A stretch of DNA of 6,696 nt from an uncultured Eubacteriales bacterium. GTDB lineage: Bacteria > Bacillota_A > Clostridia > Christensenellales > Aristaeellaceae. The translations under genes were made by a program, and so were the position numbers. Of the stretch, positions 5,479 through 6,696 are shown in pieces; positions within the stretch are counted from its first letter, which is position 1; every line of letters begins with the position of its first letter. Location of the stretch: the NCBI GenBank assembly GCA_900313545.1, contig OMRS01000309.1:1-6696 (forward strand), written 5' to 3'. The notes under the pieces are model-generated. The model saw nothing but the letters and a program-made list of their open reading frames with translations, was not told where the DNA came from and searched no databases.

Positions 5479-6603
5479 TTACGCGTCCAGCCGGGCGCCG
5501 GCTTCCCTGAGCAGTTCGATGATCGGCAGATGCTGGGGACAGACCCCCTCGCACTGTCCGCACCCGATGCAGTCGGAGGCCCTTCCGAAGCCTCTTGCAA
5601 TCAGGCTGTTGTAGAAGTTCTTCGGCCGGAATTCCTCCTGATACAGCCGTATGGTGTTGACGGAGCGGAACACGTCGGGAATGGAGATGTGCATGGGGCA
5701 GCCGTCCGTACAGTATTTGCAGGCGGTGCACCCGATCTGGGGAACATCCAGCATGATGTCGCGTACCCTGCCAAGCAGCGCCTGTTCCCCGTCACTCAGG
5801 GGTTCAAAGTCTGCAAACGTCCGGAGATTGTCCTGCATCTGCTCCTGCGTGCTCATGCCCGAAAGGATGGTCATGACCCCGGGCAGGGAGCCGACAAAGC
5901 GCATCGCCCAGGAGGCCACGGAACAGTCCGGGCGCGCGGATTTCAGCATGGCCTCCAGCTCAGGCCTGAGCCGCGCCAGCATGCCGCCCTTGACGGGCTC
6001 CATGATGACCATGGGGATGCCGCGTTCATGCAGGATCTCATACAGCCTGCCGGAGCGCACCACCGGGTTGTCCCAGTCGGCATAGTTCAGCTGGATCTGC
6101 ACAAACTCCGCTTCCGGGTGCGCGTCCAGCGTCTGTTCCAGATATTCGGGGCTTCCATGGAAGGAGAAGCCAAAGTGGCGGATCTTCCCCTCCGCCTTCT
6201 TTTCAAGCGCCCACTTCCAGCAGGACAGGCGGTCATAGGTTTCCCCGTTGTTGCCGTCCTCCACGGAGTGCAGAAGATAAAAGTCGAACCAGGTCAGGCC
6301 GCAGCGCCTCAGCTGTTCCTCAAGGATGCGGTCCCTGTCGGCCTCCTCCTTCATGCACCAGGCGGGCAGCTTGGTGGCCACCGTGAAGCTGTCTCTGGGA
6401 TAGCGGCCGGAGAGCGCCTCCCGCACGATTTCCTCCGAGTGTCCGCCGTGATAGACGTACGCCGTATCAAAATAGGTCATTCCCGCCTGCATGTATGCGT
6501 CCACCATGCGGCACACCTGATCCAGATCGATCTTCCCGTCCTTTTCCGGAAGCCTCATCAGGCCGAATCCAAGCTTCGGCATTTTGCTCAAATCAATGCT
6601 CAT
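5479..6603 (-). CDS. Aldo/keto reductase with C-terminal double 4Fe-4S ferredoxin domain
   Basis: A 374-residue cytoplasmic oxidoreductase of the COG1453-like group. Residues about 8-285 form the NAD(P)H-binding aldo/keto reductase barrel. The catalytic tetrad is visible as Asp46 and Tyr51 in FDTAYVY, Lys78 in ATKLP, and His112 in YLLHS. Residues about 290-360 form a ferredoxin-like tail with two CxxCxxCxxxCP clusters: Cys292/295/298/302 and Cys345/348/351/355, predicted to hold two 4Fe-4S centres. The iron-sulphur tail is typical of anaerobes and suggests electron exchange between NAD(P)H or a substrate carbonyl and ferredoxin or a similar carrier; the substrate is unknown. The ATG at 6603 is preceded by GGGAGG (6610-6615) with a 6-nt gap, and the sequence begins with the expected barrel start (MPKLGFGLMRLP). 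It is a single-gene unit with the terminator at 5386-5425. Length and motifs match intact family members. Confidence 0.95.
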   Translation of the reverse strand: MSIDLSKMPKLGFGLMRLPEKDGKIDLDQVCRMVDAYMQAGMTYFDTAYVYHGGHSEEIVREALSGRYPRDSFTVATKLPAWCMKEEADRDRILEEQLRRCGLTWFDFYLLHSVEDGNNGETYDRLSCWKWALEKKAEGKIRHFGFSFHGSPEYLEQTLDAHPEAEFVQIQLNYADWDNPVVRSGRLYEILHERGIPMVIMEPVKGGMLARLRPELEAMLKSARPDCSVASWAMRFVGSLPGVMTILSGMSTQEQMQDNLRTFADFEPLSDGEQALLGRVRDIMLDVPQIGCTACKYCTDGCPMHISIPDVFRSVNTIRLYQEEFRPKNFYNSLIARGFGRASDCIGCGQCEGVCPQHLPIIELLREAGARLDA

Positions 6604-6654
6604 CGGAATCCTCCCTTGTCATTGCAGGTTGTATTCTCCTCTGCCAGTCATACG

Positions 6655-6684
6655 TTGAAAAGAAACCGGCGGCAAGCGTATTGT
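6655..6684 (+). promoter_or_regulatory. Weak candidate promoter pointing right, out of the window
   Basis: TTGAAA (6655-6660), an 18-bp spacer and TATTGT (6679-6684) resemble a sigma-A promoter on the plus strand, divergent from the reductase gene. The -10 matches at only 4 of 6 positions, and no downstream gene is visible. An isolated TTGACA on the minus strand (6687-6682) has no good partner -10 for the reductase. Confidence 0.2.
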
Positions 6685-6696
6685 CAAGGATATCGG

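Noticed and set aside
6604..6696. Promoter for the aldo/keto reductase
   Set aside because: A perfect TTGACA (6687-6682, minus) has no acceptable -10 at 16-18 bp, and other pairings are poor. The true promoter may be weak or lie beyond the window.

Overview
The window looks like chromosomal DNA of a GC-rich, anaerobic member of the Bacillota, probably Clostridia. Lachnospiraceae or a relative is my guess, not a proof. The support is strong AGGAGG-type ribosome binding sites, a SpoVT/AbrB-type regulator domain, a large Cache-like/PAS-like sensor kinase of a style common in gut Clostridia, and an aldo/keto reductase carrying two 4Fe-4S motifs. Nearly all coding capacity is on the minus strand; only one gene reads on the plus strand.

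Layout. Positions 1-1638 (minus) hold the N-terminal 546 residues of a membrane sensor histidine kinase whose ATPase domain lies beyond the left edge. Positions 1639-2111 are a divergent intergenic region with a promoter candidate for each side. Positions 2112-2717 (plus) encode a bacterial TMEM175-type (DUF1211) potassium channel. It ends at a very regular, probably bidirectional terminator (2730-2782), because the neighbouring operon converges on it. Positions 3008-5262 (minus) form a compact three-gene operon, in transcript order: an acyltransferase-3 membrane protein, a small regulator joining an XRE helix-turn-helix to a SpoVT/AbrB domain (its start overlaps the upstream stop by 8 nt), and a NodB-type carbohydrate deacetylase without a signal peptide. 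A near-consensus promoter (5296-5324) precedes it, with a dyad over the predicted transcription start and repeated TGACAT half-sites. Positions 5479-6603 (minus) encode the ferredoxin-fused aldo/keto reductase, followed by a strong intrinsic terminator (5386-5425). The last ~90 bp are upstream sequence of that reductase, possibly with a promoter leading rightwards out of the window.

How the genes work together. The operon is the most coherent unit. An O-acyltransferase and a carbohydrate de-N-acetylase are both glycan-modifying activities, and a dual DNA-binding-domain regulator is translated between them, so an autoregulated surface-glycan modification module is a reasonable hypothesis. The kinase, the potassium channel and the reductase appear to be separate transcription units with no evident link to it. 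I see no mobile element, CRISPR array, tRNA or rRNA. Nothing here proves a wholly new system; the operon with its operator-like sites is the best candidate for follow-up.
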